Positions 44,616-54,092 are shown, numbered from the stretch's first letter. The stretch: 64,000 bases of DNA from Salinimicrobium sp963739625 (GCA_963739625.1 CAVUAU010000019.1:75668-139667); one strand, 5' to 3'. A program made the numbers and translations. The notes: a model not told the origin generated them from the sequence alone.

Positions 44616-46350
44616 ATGAAAATCAACTCATTAAGGAACTGTTCATTTATTTTGTTCTTTTTTATAAGCGGCTTCTTGTTTGCACAAAAGAATCCGCCTC
44701 CAATAAAAAGCGATTCGGTGGTGGTTGTGAAGCCTTATACTCCAAGCGTTCACGACGCCTTTAAGATCAAGGAGACTCCATCAATTACAGATACCGTTGA
44801 TCTCGCGAAAAGACCGGTAAGCTACAGCATATTTTCTGTGCCGGTAGCCTCCACTTTCTCCCCGGCCAAAGGGCGCGCCACAGCGGTGGAGCGGGAAAGA
44901 CCGCCAAAATTGTACGATAATTACTTTAGCCTTGGCTTTGGAACATACACTAGTGTCCTGGCAGAACTCTACAGTAATTTTGAGGTGAACAGGACAGATA
45001 ACTTCGGAATATTTCTCACTCATAACTCGGCCCAGGGTGGTATTGAAGATGTTTACCTCGATGACAGCTACTATGACACCGAACTCAACCTGAATTACTC
45101 TTCACGCGGCAGGGATATGTTCTGGAAAATGGATTTTGGGGCAGAGCATCAGCTTGTAAACTGGTATGGTCTCAAACCAATGCTTGGTTTAGATAACTCG
45201 GGAATTGATCCTCAGCAAAATTACATTAGTGCTTACGTGGGCGGAGAACTGCGCATGGAAGATTCCTTCTTTGACAGGGCGAAGGCGAAATATCGCTTTT
45301 TTGGAGATGCTGAAGGCTCAGCTGAACATAGATTTCAATTAAAACCTACTCTTGAGATCCCAATTGGAGGTGAGATCTTCCACACTAATTTCGTTCTTGA
45401 TTATTTGGGAGGCAGTTTTGATCGTGGTTATTTAACACAGGAAGGTATAGATTACGGCTTTTTAAATGCCGGGATAGAATCCAGCTTGTTAGTGCTGCGT
45501 GATGATCTAACCCTTAACCTTGGAGCAGCGCTTTACTACAGCCATGACACTCAAAAAAGTGATGGTGGCCTGTATTTTTATCCACAGGTGACAGCCAGTT
45601 ATGAATTTGCCGGTGATTACTTCATTGGTTATGCAGGACTGGAAGGAGAATTAAAACAAAACTCCTATTACGACTTTGTACAGGAAAATCCTTTTGTTTC
45701 GCCAACTCTCGAGATTCAACCTACAGATCAACAATACAATGCCTATGTTGGTGCCAAAGGGAAGTTGTCCAACAGTGTTGGCTACAATATCCGCGGAAGT
45801 TATTTGGCCGAAAATTTCAAGCCATTGTTCAGGCACAATTCTCGTCAGCAAGAAACTCCTCGAGAAGACTACGGCTACGGAAATTCCTTTAATGTAGTCT
45901 ACGACCAGGTAAAAACAGTTTCAGCTTTTGGAGAATTGAACTTCAATTTCAGCAGGGATTTTGACCTTCGCCTAAATGCTGAATATTTTATTTACGACAC
46001 AGATAAAGAAAAAGAAGCCTGGAACCTGCCCGATTATAAAATAAACCTCTTTGCCGATTACCAGATCTCGAAAAATTGGTTTGCCGGTGCGAACTTATTT
46101 TTGGTAGGAGAAAGAATGGATGCCGTTCAAAGAATTGGTCCGGCTGATGGATATGAACTTCAGGCAGTCACCCTTGATGGCTACTTTGATCTTAAACGCG
46201 AACCTGGGCTACCGCTTTAATGACAGGCTCTCCATTTTTGCACGCGGCCATAACCTTTTAGGTGACAATTATGAAAAGTGGATGGATTATCCGGTTCTTG
46301 GCCTGCAGGTAATGGCAGGGGCAACCTACAAGTTTGACTTCGGAAGATAA
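44616..46350 (+). CDS. Outer-membrane beta-barrel protein, partner of the TPR protein, one frame break
   Basis: Signal peptide 1-23 (FFISGFLFAQ). A short periplasmic part (VVVVKPYTPSVHDAFKIKETPSITDTV) precedes many alternating aromatic beta strands. No TonB plug is visible, so it is a TonB-receptor-like barrel without plug. The first frame ends at 46220; the next carries NANLGYRFNDRLSIFARGHNLL and the final strand MAGATYKFDFGR, ending in an aromatic/R position like many barrels. One extra A in the AAA at 46194-46196 joins them into about 577 residues. Same operon as the TPR gene. Confidence 0.8.
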
Positions 46351-46372
46351 CGCGAAGTCTCCCATTTTGAAG

Positions 46373-46407
46373 AAGGCTGGAAAATTTAATTTTTCCGGCC
46401 TTTTTTG
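46373..46407 (+). terminator. Terminator of the TPR / OMP operon
   Basis: Stem AAGGCTGGAAAA / TTTTTCCGGCCTT with a short ATTTAA loop, one mismatch, followed by TTTT. Confidence 0.8.
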
Positions 46408-46519
46408 TTTTTTAGGAGCAGCTGCAGGAAATGTTAAAGCATTCTTAACAATTCGGTAACATTGGAATGAAACAGAAAACAAGTTTTAGTCGGTATTTTT
46501 GCAGCCGGAAATTAAGAGG

Positions 46520-46542
46520 TTCAAGAAATGCCATTTTTTGAA
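46520..46542. repeat. A/T-tract palindrome, imperfect
   Basis: TTCAAGAAATG C CATTTTTTGAA, one mismatch pair, 31 bases before the PiT-like start. Confidence 0.5.
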
Positions 46543-46573
46543 CAGGTTGACAACAAAAATTTCATTAGACAAA

Positions 46574-47707
46574 ATGGCTAAAAACAAAAAGTTCAGGCGC
46601 ACGCAGCGCAACAGGCCGTATCTTAACGTGCTTGACTTTATGGTACAGGAAAAAACCTTCCTTGCCATAGTAATGATAGGTTTGGTGCTGGCGGCAATGC
46701 TGGCGGGATACGGGCAGGCCGGGATGTGGCTTGGTTTTATGTTTGCGGCTTATGCCACAGTGGCAAACGACAGTATTCAATCTTTGGGAACCTTCATCGA
46801 GAGTAACAAAAACAAAAAATGGTGGGTTTTATGGCTTTTCGTGGGAGGGATCTTCCTGGCCACCGTCACCTTCAGCTGGTTCTATTTTGATGGGGATGTA
46901 ACCTATCAACGACTACTCAGCCCCGATGGAACAACAAAATATCCGCATCCTGAAACCTTCAGCTTCCTGCAAATCATCGCGCCACTGGTGCTGTTGATCC
47001 TTACCAGGATGAGAATGCCGGTATCTACCACTTTCCTCATTTTGAGTGTCTTCAGTGCCAATACCTCGGGGATCACTTCTGTGGTTTGGAAGAGCTGGAG
47101 CGGGTACATCATGGCTTTTATCCTGTCATTCCTGGTTTGGTACTTCTCCTATAACATGATCAAAAAGTACTTCAAGAGCAGAAAGGCGCATACCGCCTGG
47201 ACCGTTGTGCAATGGGTAGTGAGTGGTACGCTTTGGGCTGTATGGGTGATGCAGGATGGGGCAAACATCGCTGTTTATCTCCCAAGAACGCAAACCGGCT
47301 TTCAATTTATAATCTTTTGTACCACAATTTTCCTTGGGCTTGGGCTGCTGTTCTACCTTCGCGGAGACAGGATCCAGGAAGTGGTGAGCGAAAAAGCCAG
47401 GATCTCAGATATTCGTGCAGCGACCTTAATAGACGCCACTTACGTTCTTCTGCTTATTTACAAACTGTTCATTAGTACGGTCCCTATGAGTACCACCTGG
47501 GTTTTCCTTGGGGTAATTGGAGGTCGTGAGATCGCGATAAGTTTGGCGAGAACTAAGAAAGGAAGAAAACACCGCAAGAAAGCCGGAAAAATGATCTTTA
47601 GAGATTTCTCTTCGGCTATGATTGGGTTATTTGTTTCGGTAGCGCTTGCAGCCGGTGCAAATCCAGAAATAAGACAGGCTATTTTTGAAGCCGTGACCAG
47701 CTGGTAA
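46574..47707 (+). CDS. Diverged PiT-like (phosphate transporter family) membrane protein
   Basis: 377 residues from the ATG at 46574 (MAKNKKFRRTQRNRPYLNVL). About 10 membrane helices. Two PiT features recur: ATVANDSIQSLGTFIESN resembles the GANDVANAFGT signature, and the P-[VM]-STT motif appears in each half (MPVSTTFLILSVF; VPMSTTWVFLGVIGG). This is the inverted-repeat design of inorganic phosphate transporters, so a proton/sodium-phosphate symport role is likely but not certain. Often annotated hypothetical. It stands between two terminators. Confidence 0.7.
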   Translation: MAKNKKFRRTQRNRPYLNVLDFMVQEKTFLAIVMIGLVLAAMLAGYGQAGMWLGFMFAAYATVANDSIQSLGTFIESNKNKKWWVLWLFVGGIFLATVTFSWFYFDGDVTYQRLLSPDGTTKYPHPETFSFLQIIAPLVLLILTRMRMPVSTTFLILSVFSANTSGITSVVWKSWSGYIMAFILSFLVWYFSYNMIKKYFKSRKAHTAWTVVQWVVSGTLWAVWVMQDGANIAVYLPRTQTGFQFIIFCTTIFLGLGLLFYLRGDRIQEVVSEKARISDIRAATLIDATYVLLLIYKLFISTVPMSTTWVFLGVIGGREIAISLARTKKGRKHRKKAGKMIFRDFSSAMIGLFVSVALAAGANPEIRQAIFEAVTSW

Positions 47708-47731
47708 TTCAGCTTTTATAGATAAAACGAG

Positions 47732-47765
47732 AAATGCGCTCCAGTTTGGGGCGCATTTTTTATTT
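47732..47765 (+). terminator. Terminator after the PiT-like gene
   Basis: Stem AAATGCGCTCC / GGGGCGCATTT with a short loop, followed by TTTTATTTTT. Confidence 0.9.
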
Positions 47766-47784
47766 TTAGCCAAAACTAAATACC

Positions 47785-49408
47785 ATGAAAAATTACCTTT
47801 TTCTGCTGCTTTGCTGCGGAATTTTCGTTTCCTGTGACAACAAAGAGCAAGCAGATCTACTGGTCTATAACGCCAAAGTCTATACGGTTGATGACGATTT
47901 CTCTTCTGCGGAAGCCTTTGCTGTCAAAGACGGAAAGTTTCTTGCCGTAGGTACTTCTGAAGAACTTCAGAAAAAATATGAGGCTGCCGAAAGCATCGAT
48001 GCCGAAGGAAAAGCGATCTATCCCGGTCTTATCGATGCGCATGCGCATTTCTACGGCCTGGGGATGCAGCTGCAAAGGGTAGATCTCACCGGTACCAACA
48101 GCTTTCCTGAAGTGGTACAGCGCATCACCGAATTTCAGAAAGAAAAGAACGCCGACTTCATCGTGGGGCGTGGCTGGGACCAGAATGACTGGGAAGTAAA
48201 AGAGTTTCCTGTAAAAGATACTCTTGATGCCCTTTTTCCTGATACTCCCGTAGCTATCACCAGGATCGACGGGCACGCGTTGCTCGCAAATCAGGCGGCT
48301 TTAGATGCGGCAGGTATTACTGCGGAAACTTCTTTTGAGGGCGGCGATATTGAGCAGAAAGACGGCAAACTCACCGGGATCATCATCGATAACCCGATGA
48401 GCCTGATCGAAAAGGCCATTCCTGCAGCCGGCGTGGAGAAAGAAGCTACAGGTTTGTTAGATGCTCAAAAAGTGGCTTTTCAGTATGGATTGACCACTAT
48501 TAATGACGCAGGGCTTGACAGGAGGGTGATTGAATTGATCGACAGCCTGCAGCAGGCGGGAGAACTAAAGTTGAGGCTTTACGCGATGATCAGCAATACT
48601 CCCGAAAACCTTGATTATTATCTTGACCGCGATTTCCTGAAGACCGATCGCCTGAACGTTAGAGCTGTAAAATTTTATGCAGACGGGGCGTTGGGTTCCA
48701 GGGGTGCGGCTTTAAAAGATGAATATTCAGATAAGCACGGGCATTATGGCGCGCTCTTGTCTTCGGTAGAAGATTTTAAGAAGACTGCTGCGAGAATAGC
48801 CAAAAGCAAATATCAAATGAATACGCATGCCATTGGGGATTCTGCAAATTATGTGGTTTTAAAAACCTATGACTCCCTAATCGGGGATGAGAGCGACAGG
48901 CGCTGGAAGGTGGAGCATTCACAGGTGATCGATCCGCAGGATTTTCATTACTTCAGCAAGAACATCATTCCCTCTGTGCAGCCAACGCACGCTACCAGTG
49001 ACATGTATTGGGCCAAAGACAGGTTGGGGGCAGAGCGTGAAAAAGGAGCCTACGCCTATAAAAGGTTGCTTGATGAAGCAGGGATCATTGCCCTGGGAAC
49101 AGATTTCCCGGTGGAAAAAGTAAGTCCGTTTTTGACCTTTTACGCTGCCGTGGCCAGAAAAGATACAGAGAATTATCCCGAAGGAGGTTACATGAAAGAG
49201 CAAGCCTTAACAAGAGAAGAAACTTTGAAAGGGATGACCATCTGGGCGGCCTATTCGCAATTTTGAGGAAGACGAAAAAGGAAGCATAGAGCCAGGAAAA
49301 TTTGCCGATTTTGTCATTTTAGACCGGGACATCATGGAAGTTCCCGAAAATGAAATTCCGCAGACGCAGGTAAAAGCAACTTACTTAGGAGGGGAGAAGG
49401 TTTACTAG
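47785..49408 (+). CDS. Amidohydrolase (YtcJ-like), lipoprotein, one frame break
   Basis: Lipoprotein signal with lipobox FVSC (Cys 17). The amidohydrolase-3 TIM-barrel shows the metal site GLIDAHAHFYG near residue 90, MNTHAIGDSA and EHSQVIDP for the later His ligands, and ALGTDFPVEKVSP. The frame stops at 49266 after WAAYSQF; the next frame carries NFEEDEKGSIEPGKFADF and VILDRDIMEVPENEI to the stop at 49408, which is the conserved C-terminal strand. One extra C at 49258 explains it; restored length about 540. The substrate is unknown. Confidence 0.88.
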
Positions 49409-49416
49409 AGGAGCTT

Positions 49417-49433
49417 CAAAAATGACATTTTTC
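49417..49433. repeat. A/T-tract palindrome 8 bases after a stop
   Basis: CAAAAATGACATTTTTC, between the restored amidohydrolase stop (49408) and a GC-rich terminator. Confidence 0.6.
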
Positions 49434-49467
49434 GAGCCTGTTCTTTTGGAGCAGGCTCTTTTATTTT
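49434..49467 (+). terminator. Terminator after the amidohydrolase gene
   Basis: Stem GAGCCTG / CAGGCTC with an 11-base loop, followed by TTTTATTTT. It directly follows the palindrome, so the two elements are distinct. Confidence 0.8.
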
Positions 49468-50207
49468 CCGCCGTTTGCGATGAGGTCGCGGTGACATTGC
49501 TCACCCAGGGTCATCATAGAAGAGGAGGAGAAATCGAGAGTGGCAGCCATGAGGCAGCCGTCTACGCTACAATGGCCTTTTTCTGAAGCATCCTGCGGAT
49601 CTTTATACACATGTTGTGAAAGTGCAGGCGTGCCATTGTCAACCAGACCAAAAAGATGTCCGAATTCATGTCTCAAAGTCGTGTGCTCTGCCAGACTTTG
49701 GTTGGAAGAGATCTCCAAAATAGATTTTTCAAAGATCACGATAGAGGTGTTGCGATAAGCGGTGCCCAGGCTTCTTTTTTCAACGTGCCCCGACATTCCT
49801 GCGGTGTCTTTAGCCGAATAATCATCGGCAAAAAAAATGAATACCCCAAGGTCATTTCCTTTAGAAAAAACGCTTCGGTATTGGGCTTCAACATCTGCCA
49901 CTTCCCCGGTACTATAGGTGCCAACTGCCGGCGAGGGAATAGCATTCATGACAACATTAATTCCGCCGGGTTTATTCAAATAAGTGTTCAAAAACCTTTT
50001 TACTTCGGCAAGAGCTTCCTGGCTGGGTGCAAAACCTTCAACATAGACAATCTCCAGGGTCATGGAAGAGTAGCGGTCGGCGGTTAAAAAATCCCGGGAA
50101 GAGGTGCCCAACGGCTTTTCATTGGGATCAATCTCTTCTTTTGTACAGGCCGCGAACAGCAGGAACAAAAAAAGGAGCTGAAAAGGTTTTTTTAAAATTT
50201 TGGGCAT
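49461..50207 (-). CDS. Zincin-type metalloprotease lipoprotein
   Basis: 248 residues. Lipoprotein signal with lipobox FAAC (Cys 21). Zinc motif RHEFGHLFGLVDNG contains HExxHxxGxxD near residue 180, a metzincin-like layout with Asp as third ligand, followed by a DGCLMA segment that may supply the Met-turn. The N-terminal half is a beta-rich region beginning SRDFLTADRYSSMTLEIVYVEG. Probably a cell-surface or periplasmic protease. It is convergent with the amidohydrolase. Confidence 0.8.
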   Translation of the reverse strand: MPKILKKPFQLLFLFLLFAACTKEEIDPNEKPLGTSSRDFLTADRYSSMTLEIVYVEGFAPSQEALAEVKRFLNTYLNKPGGINVVMNAIPSPAVGTYSTGEVADVEAQYRSVFSKGNDLGVFIFFADDYSAKDTAGMSGHVEKRSLGTAYRNTSIVIFEKSILEISSNQSLAEHTTLRHEFGHLFGLVDNGTPALSQHVYKDPQDASEKGHCSVDGCLMAATLDFSSSSMMTLGEQCHRDLIANGGK

Positions 50208-50216
50208 TCGGGTTGC

Positions 50217-50945
50217 TTATTTTACTGAAAGTCTTGCAAGATAATCGTAATGTTCTCCCTTTTTAACGAGCTCGCAAGAAAAATTATTTTTTGATGCTGC
50301 TAAAGATAAAGAATCAAAATCAAGATACAACCAGTCGAAATATTTTGAACGTTCACCTTTGTAGCTCAGGCTGTATCGCAGTTCCCCGTAATATCCCGCA
50401 GAGGAATCTACCCAAACTCCGCCATCTTCATCGGCTTCAAAAAGGTAAATAAGGTCTGAGGAATCTATTAATACCTGGCCTCCGGGATTCAACAGCTGCT
50501 TTAGTTTGGCAAAAAAAGAATCCAGTTTGCGCATTTTTCCAATTATTCCGGTGCCGTTCATCAGCAAAAGAATGGTATCGAATTTTTCTTCGGAAAGTTT
50601 CTCAAAAGCAACATTTTCGGCTCTTTTGATGCCACGCTTTTTACAGACTTCAATGGCTCCTTCAGAAGTATCTATGGCCAAAACCTCCAGTTTCTTCTCC
50701 TGCTGAAGATATAAAGCATGACTGCCTGCGCCGCAACCCACGTCCAGCACTTTTCCGCGGCAAAGCTGCAACGCCTTTTTCTCCAGCGGCGGCATTTCAG
50801 CATAACTTCGGAAGAGATAATCTACCGGAATAACATCATCGTCAAAATCGGGGGAGTGCACCACAATGTCCTCAGGGTCTTTGTGTTCAAAATATGCCTT
50901 AATGGCTTTTCCGAAGATATCGGGGTTATTTTTTTCGTTGCTCAC
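50217..50945 (-). CDS. Class I SAM-dependent methyltransferase
   Basis: 242 residues from a GTG at 50945; the longer open frame runs antisense through ykgJ and is not credible. Motif I is VLDVGCGAGSHALYLQ, then VLAIDTSEGAIEVCKKRG, and ILLLMNGTGIIGK in the motif IV place, then LNPGGQVLIDSSDLIYLFE. The substrate is unknown. It starts divergently from ykgJ only 27 bases away, so the two promoters overlap. It ends 10 bases before the metalloprotease start on the same strand and may share its transcript. Confidence 0.85.
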   Translation of the reverse strand: MSNEKNNPDIFGKAIKAYFEHKDPEDIVVHSPDFDDDVIPVDYLFRSYAEMPPLEKKALQLCRGKVLDVGCGAGSHALYLQQEKKLEVLAIDTSEGAIEVCKKRGIKRAENVAFEKLSEEKFDTILLLMNGTGIIGKMRKLDSFFAKLKQLLNPGGQVLIDSSDLIYLFEADEDGGVWVDSSAGYYGELRYSLSYKGERSKYFDWLYLDFDSLSLAASKNNFSCELVKKGEHYDYLARLSVK

Positions 50946-50959
50946 GCGCTGGTTCTTTT

Positions 50960-50967
50960 TATCTTTG
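50960..50967 (+). promoter_or_regulatory. -7 element TATCTTTG five bases before the ykgJ ATG
   Basis: Exact -7 consensus with only four bases between its last G and the ATG at 50972, so the transcript would start at or within a few bases of the start codon. Confidence 0.5.
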
Positions 50968-50971
50968 CAAG

Positions 50972-51464
50972 ATGCAGGAAGAGATTGATGGGCTCCCGCA
51001 AAGGGCCAAAGATAAGCATAAGGAGAACAAGAAGTTTTTCCAAAAATTGAAAAAGAAGCCGCCAAAGCATCTCGATCGCGAGATGCAGCAGCTGCACGAC
51101 GAGGAGTTCGAGCGAACAGATTGCCTCAAATGCGCCAATTGCTGCAAAACTACCGGGCCGCTTTTCACCAACAAAGACATTGAGCGCATCTCGAAACACC
51201 TGCGGTTAAAACCACAGCAGTTCATCGACCAGTACCTGCGCATTGATGAAGACAATGATTACGTGCTGCAACAGGTGCCCTGCACTTTTCTCGACGCCGA
51301 CAATTACTGCATGATCTACGATGTGCGCCCCAAAGCCTGCAGCGAATTCCCGCACACAAACCGAAAAGACTTCCAGCAAGATCTCAAATCTTACGATGAA
51401 AAATGTTGCGATTTGCCCGGCGGCGTTTAGGATTGTGGAGGAGATGAAGAAGCGACTGCAGTAG
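50972..51464 (+). CDS. YkgJ family cysteine-cluster protein, one frame break
   Basis: Small Cys-rich metal-binding protein. The zinc/iron cluster is visible as DCLKCANCCKTTGP (residues 50-63), PCTFLDADNYCMIYDVRPKAC, and SEFPHTNRKDF. The frame stops at 51430 after DEKCCDLPGGV; the next frame carries MKNVAICPAAFRIVEEMKKRLQ, which restores the last conserved Cys and the C-terminal helix. One extra G at 51395 explains the break; restored length is about 163. Function unknown; proposed metal chelator. Confidence 0.85.
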
Positions 51465-51527
51465 TGTTCAGTGCTCAGTGAGCAGTTTGATGTTCAAAGT
51501 TTCAATCTTTATTCCCTTCTTGTCGAC

Positions 51528-51618
51528 TGTCACCTCGAGCGGAGTCGAGAGGTAATTTTTGGAAACTTGCAGTTAATAATTGAAGCAGAAAGAGGTCTCG
51601 ACTTCGCTCGACCTGACA
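51528..51618. repeat. 91-base inverted-repeat element
   Basis: Left arm 51528-51552 and right arm 51594-51618 are 25 bases each and match at 20 positions; the differences include two CC/GG exchanges. Arms contain CTCGAGCGGAGTCGAGA and its complement. It lies between ykgJ and the NamZ gene, in non-coding DNA. Looks like a REP/MITE-type dispersed element. Confidence 0.65.
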
Positions 51619-51627
51619 ATAGACTTT

Positions 51628-52848
51628 TTACTCGTACAACAAATACTTCTCCCTAACCTTTGCAAATTCTTCCAGCCCCGGCTTCCATGTCTCCCGAATT
51701 TCCTCTGAAGTCATTCCGGCTTGTATTTGCTTTTGCAGCTTCTCAGTTCCCGCTAATTTGGTGAAAAAGGAGTTGAAAAATTCGTTTTTTTGAGAGGTAT
51801 TGTGGTAGGCGTTGACCAACCATTCTAAATTGATGCTGCTCAAAAATGGCATTTTTGAGAGGTCTCTCCCGTAGCAGGTTTTTCCTAAATGTTTTGGTGA
51901 TTTTGCACCTTCATTTGATTCGGGAATATAGCTGTAGTCATATTTTTCAATCGGAAGGAAAGGGGAGCCAAAGACCTGGAACTGTTTTTTTGTTCCGCGG
52001 CCGGCATTCACATTAGTGCCTTCAAAAAAGCACAGGCTGGGGTAGAGGTTAATGGCTTTCGCGTTTGGCAGGTTGGGCGAGGGCTTTACCGGCAGCTCGT
52101 ATTTCATGCTGTGGTCGTAATTTTCCATTTTGATCACCTGCAAGTCTGCCTGAATCCCATTCTTCAACCATTTTTGGCCGTTGATCATTTGGGCGTATTC
52201 GCCAATGGTCATTCCGTGGACGACGGGAATGGGATGCATCCCCACAAAACTTTGATGCTGGGGTTCCAGGATAGGGCCGTCAATGTAATGCCCGTTCGGG
52301 TTGGGACGGTCCAAAATGAGCAGCGGAATGTCATTTTCGGCTGCGGCTTCCATGACGTAATGTAAGGTGGAGATATAGGTGTAGAAACGAGCGCCCACAT
52401 CCTGAATATCAAAAATGAGGAGGTCGAGGCCTTTCAATTGTTCTGCGGAAGGTTTTTTGTTGCTACCGTAGAGGGAGATTACCGGTAAACCTGTCTTGGT
52501 GTCAAGACCGTCTTTGACTACTTCGCCGGCATCGGCAGTACCGCGGAAGCCGTGTTCGGGAGCAAAGACTTTTTGAACATTTACGTTGAGCTTCAGCAGG
52601 GAATCTACGAGGTGCACTTGGCCTTTTTCGGTAGGAATAATGCTAGTCTGGTTTCCTATTATTCCTATTTTTTTATTCCGCAGTAAAGGCAGGTATTTTT
52701 CTACGCGCGCTGCACCCACTTTTAAAGCTTGTTGAGAAACTTCAGCGGCATTGTGATCCACAGGAGCATTTTCCGAAGAAATGTTTCCGCAGGCACTGGC
52801 CATAATAAGTACGAATAAAAATGTACTTTTGAGGAATCTAAATGTCAT
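51628..52848 (-). CDS. Exo-beta-N-acetylmuramidase NamZ-like (DUF1343) lipoprotein
   Basis: 406 residues. Lipoprotein signal with lipobox ASAC (Cys 20). DUF1343 features: IGIIGNQTSIIPT, VFAPEHGFRGTADAGE, LLIFDIQDVGARFYTYISTLHYV, LDRPNPNGHYIDGP, and SLCFFEGTNVNAGRGT. Members remove terminal MurNAc from peptidoglycan fragments, so a role in cell-wall recycling or scavenging is likely. An in-gene A/T-tract palindrome at 51839 codes for LSKMPFLSS. It is divergent from the LolE-like gene, 8 bases apart. Confidence 0.92.
   Translation of the reverse strand: MTFRFLKSTFLFVLIMASACGNISSENAPVDHNAAEVSQQALKVGAARVEKYLPLLRNKKIGIIGNQTSIIPTEKGQVHLVDSLLKLNVNVQKVFAPEHGFRGTADAGEVVKDGLDTKTGLPVISLYGSNKKPSAEQLKGLDLLIFDIQDVGARFYTYISTLHYVMEAAAENDIPLLILDRPNPNGHYIDGPILEPQHQSFVGMHPIPVVHGMTIGEYAQMINGQKWLKNGIQADLQVIKMENYDHSMKYELPVKPSPNLPNAKAINLYPSLCFFEGTNVNAGRGTKKQFQVFGSPFLPIEKYDYSYIPESNEGAKSPKHLGKTCYGRDLSKMPFLSSINLEWLVNAYHNTSQKNEFFNSFFTKLAGTEKLQKQIQAGMTSEEIRETWKPGLEEFAKVREKYLLYE
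51839..51859. repeat. Perfect 21-base A/T-tract palindrome inside the NamZ gene
   Basis: Core CAAAAATGGCATTTTTG with CT and AG outside. Part of the same family although it is in coding sequence. Confidence 0.65.
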
Positions 52849-52856
52849 AAGCTACT

Positions 52857-54092
52857 TTGAATCTGGAATTTTTTATAGCCAAACGCCTTATAAGTGCGAA
52901 GCAGCACAAAAGTAGCATTTCGGCCCCGATTATAAAAATAGCCATTGTGGCCATTGCCATTGGGGTGATCATGATGTTGATCGCCTTTGCGACGGGCTTG
53001 GGACTGCAAAAGAAGATTCGCGAGAAAATGTCGGCTTTTACGGGCCACATCAGCATTTCCAATTACGATAATAACAATTCCCAGATCTCTCTGAAACCAA
53101 TTTCCACGAACCAGGATTTTTATCCTGAATTCAAGTCGGTAGAGGGCGTGGAGCACGTGCAGGCGACGGCATATAAGGCCGGTGTGATTCGCACGTCCAG
53201 TGATTTTGAGGGGATTATTGTAAAAGGCGTTGGCAGCGACTACAAATGGGATTCTTTTAAAGACTTTCTCGTGGCCGGAAAGCTGCCCGATTTTTCTGAT
53301 GCTTTAAATGAACAGGTGCTTATCTCCCAATACCTGGCCGACAGGCTTGGGTTTAAGGTAGGGGACAAGGTGGTGACCTATTTTCTCAGGGAAGAAAGCC
53401 GGCAGTCGCCGCTGTTAAGGGTGTTCCAGGTGAGCGGGATCTACAATTCAGGATTTCAGGAATTCGACCAGCTGTATATGCTGGCCGATATAAGGCATAT
53501 CCAGCGGCTCAACAAGTGGGGGAAAGATGAGGTTGGAAATTTTGAGGTTTTCCTCGACGATTTTGGCGACCTGGAGGAAAAAGGCCGTGAAATCTATGAG
53601 AATACCGGTTCTTTTCTCGATACCCGCACCATAAAGCAGAAGTATTATTCCATTTTTGAATGGCTGTCGCTGTTTGATTTCAACATCGCGCTAATTATTG
53701 GGATTATGATCCTCGTTGCCGGCATCAACATGATCACCGCTTTGCTGGTGCTCATTTTGGAGCGTACACAAATGATCGGGATCCTAAAAGCCTTGGGTAG
53801 CAATGATTGGAGCGTGCGCAAGATCTTTTTGTACAACGCCGGTTATTTGATCCTGCTGGGCTTGTTCTGGGGGAATTTGATTGGGCTGGGGCTGTTGTAT
53901 GCCCAGAAGTTCTTCAAGCTCATTCCGTTAAATCCCGAAACTTATTATGTCACCGAGGCGCCTGTCTATATTGGGTGGGAATACATCCTTGGAGTAAACG
54001 CGGGCACTTTGCTGCTGTGTATGCTCATGCTTTTGCTGCCTTCTTACATTATTACCCGCATCTCTCCGGTCAAGGCGATGAAATTCGATTAG
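52857..54092 (+). CDS. LolC/E- or FtsX-like ABC permease
   Basis: 411 residues from a TTG (MNLEFFIAKRL, the usual opening of this group). One N-terminal helix (about 25-50), a periplasmic domain (about 50-270), and three C-terminal helices (about 277-300, 325-350, 375-400) with the motif LILERTQMIGILKALGS before the second. It should work with a LolD-type ATPase, such as the one at 37 kb, to release lipoproteins from the inner membrane. The ATPase is not adjacent here. Confidence 0.85.
   Translation: MNLEFFIAKRLISAKQHKSSISAPIIKIAIVAIAIGVIMMLIAFATGLGLQKKIREKMSAFTGHISISNYDNNNSQISLKPISTNQDFYPEFKSVEGVEHVQATAYKAGVIRTSSDFEGIIVKGVGSDYKWDSFKDFLVAGKLPDFSDALNEQVLISQYLADRLGFKVGDKVVTYFLREESRQSPLLRVFQVSGIYNSGFQEFDQLYMLADIRHIQRLNKWGKDEVGNFEVFLDDFGDLEEKGREIYENTGSFLDTRTIKQKYYSIFEWLSLFDFNIALIIGIMILVAGINMITALLVLILERTQMIGILKALGSNDWSVRKIFLYNAGYLILLGLFWGNLIGLGLLYAQKFFKLIPLNPETYYVTEAPVYIGWEYILGVNAGTLLLCMLMLLLPSYIITRISPVKAMKFD

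Noticed and set aside
50946..51065. 40-residue N-terminal extension of the methyltransferase
   Set aside because: It runs antisense through ykgJ; the GTG at 50945 starts a normal family N-terminus.
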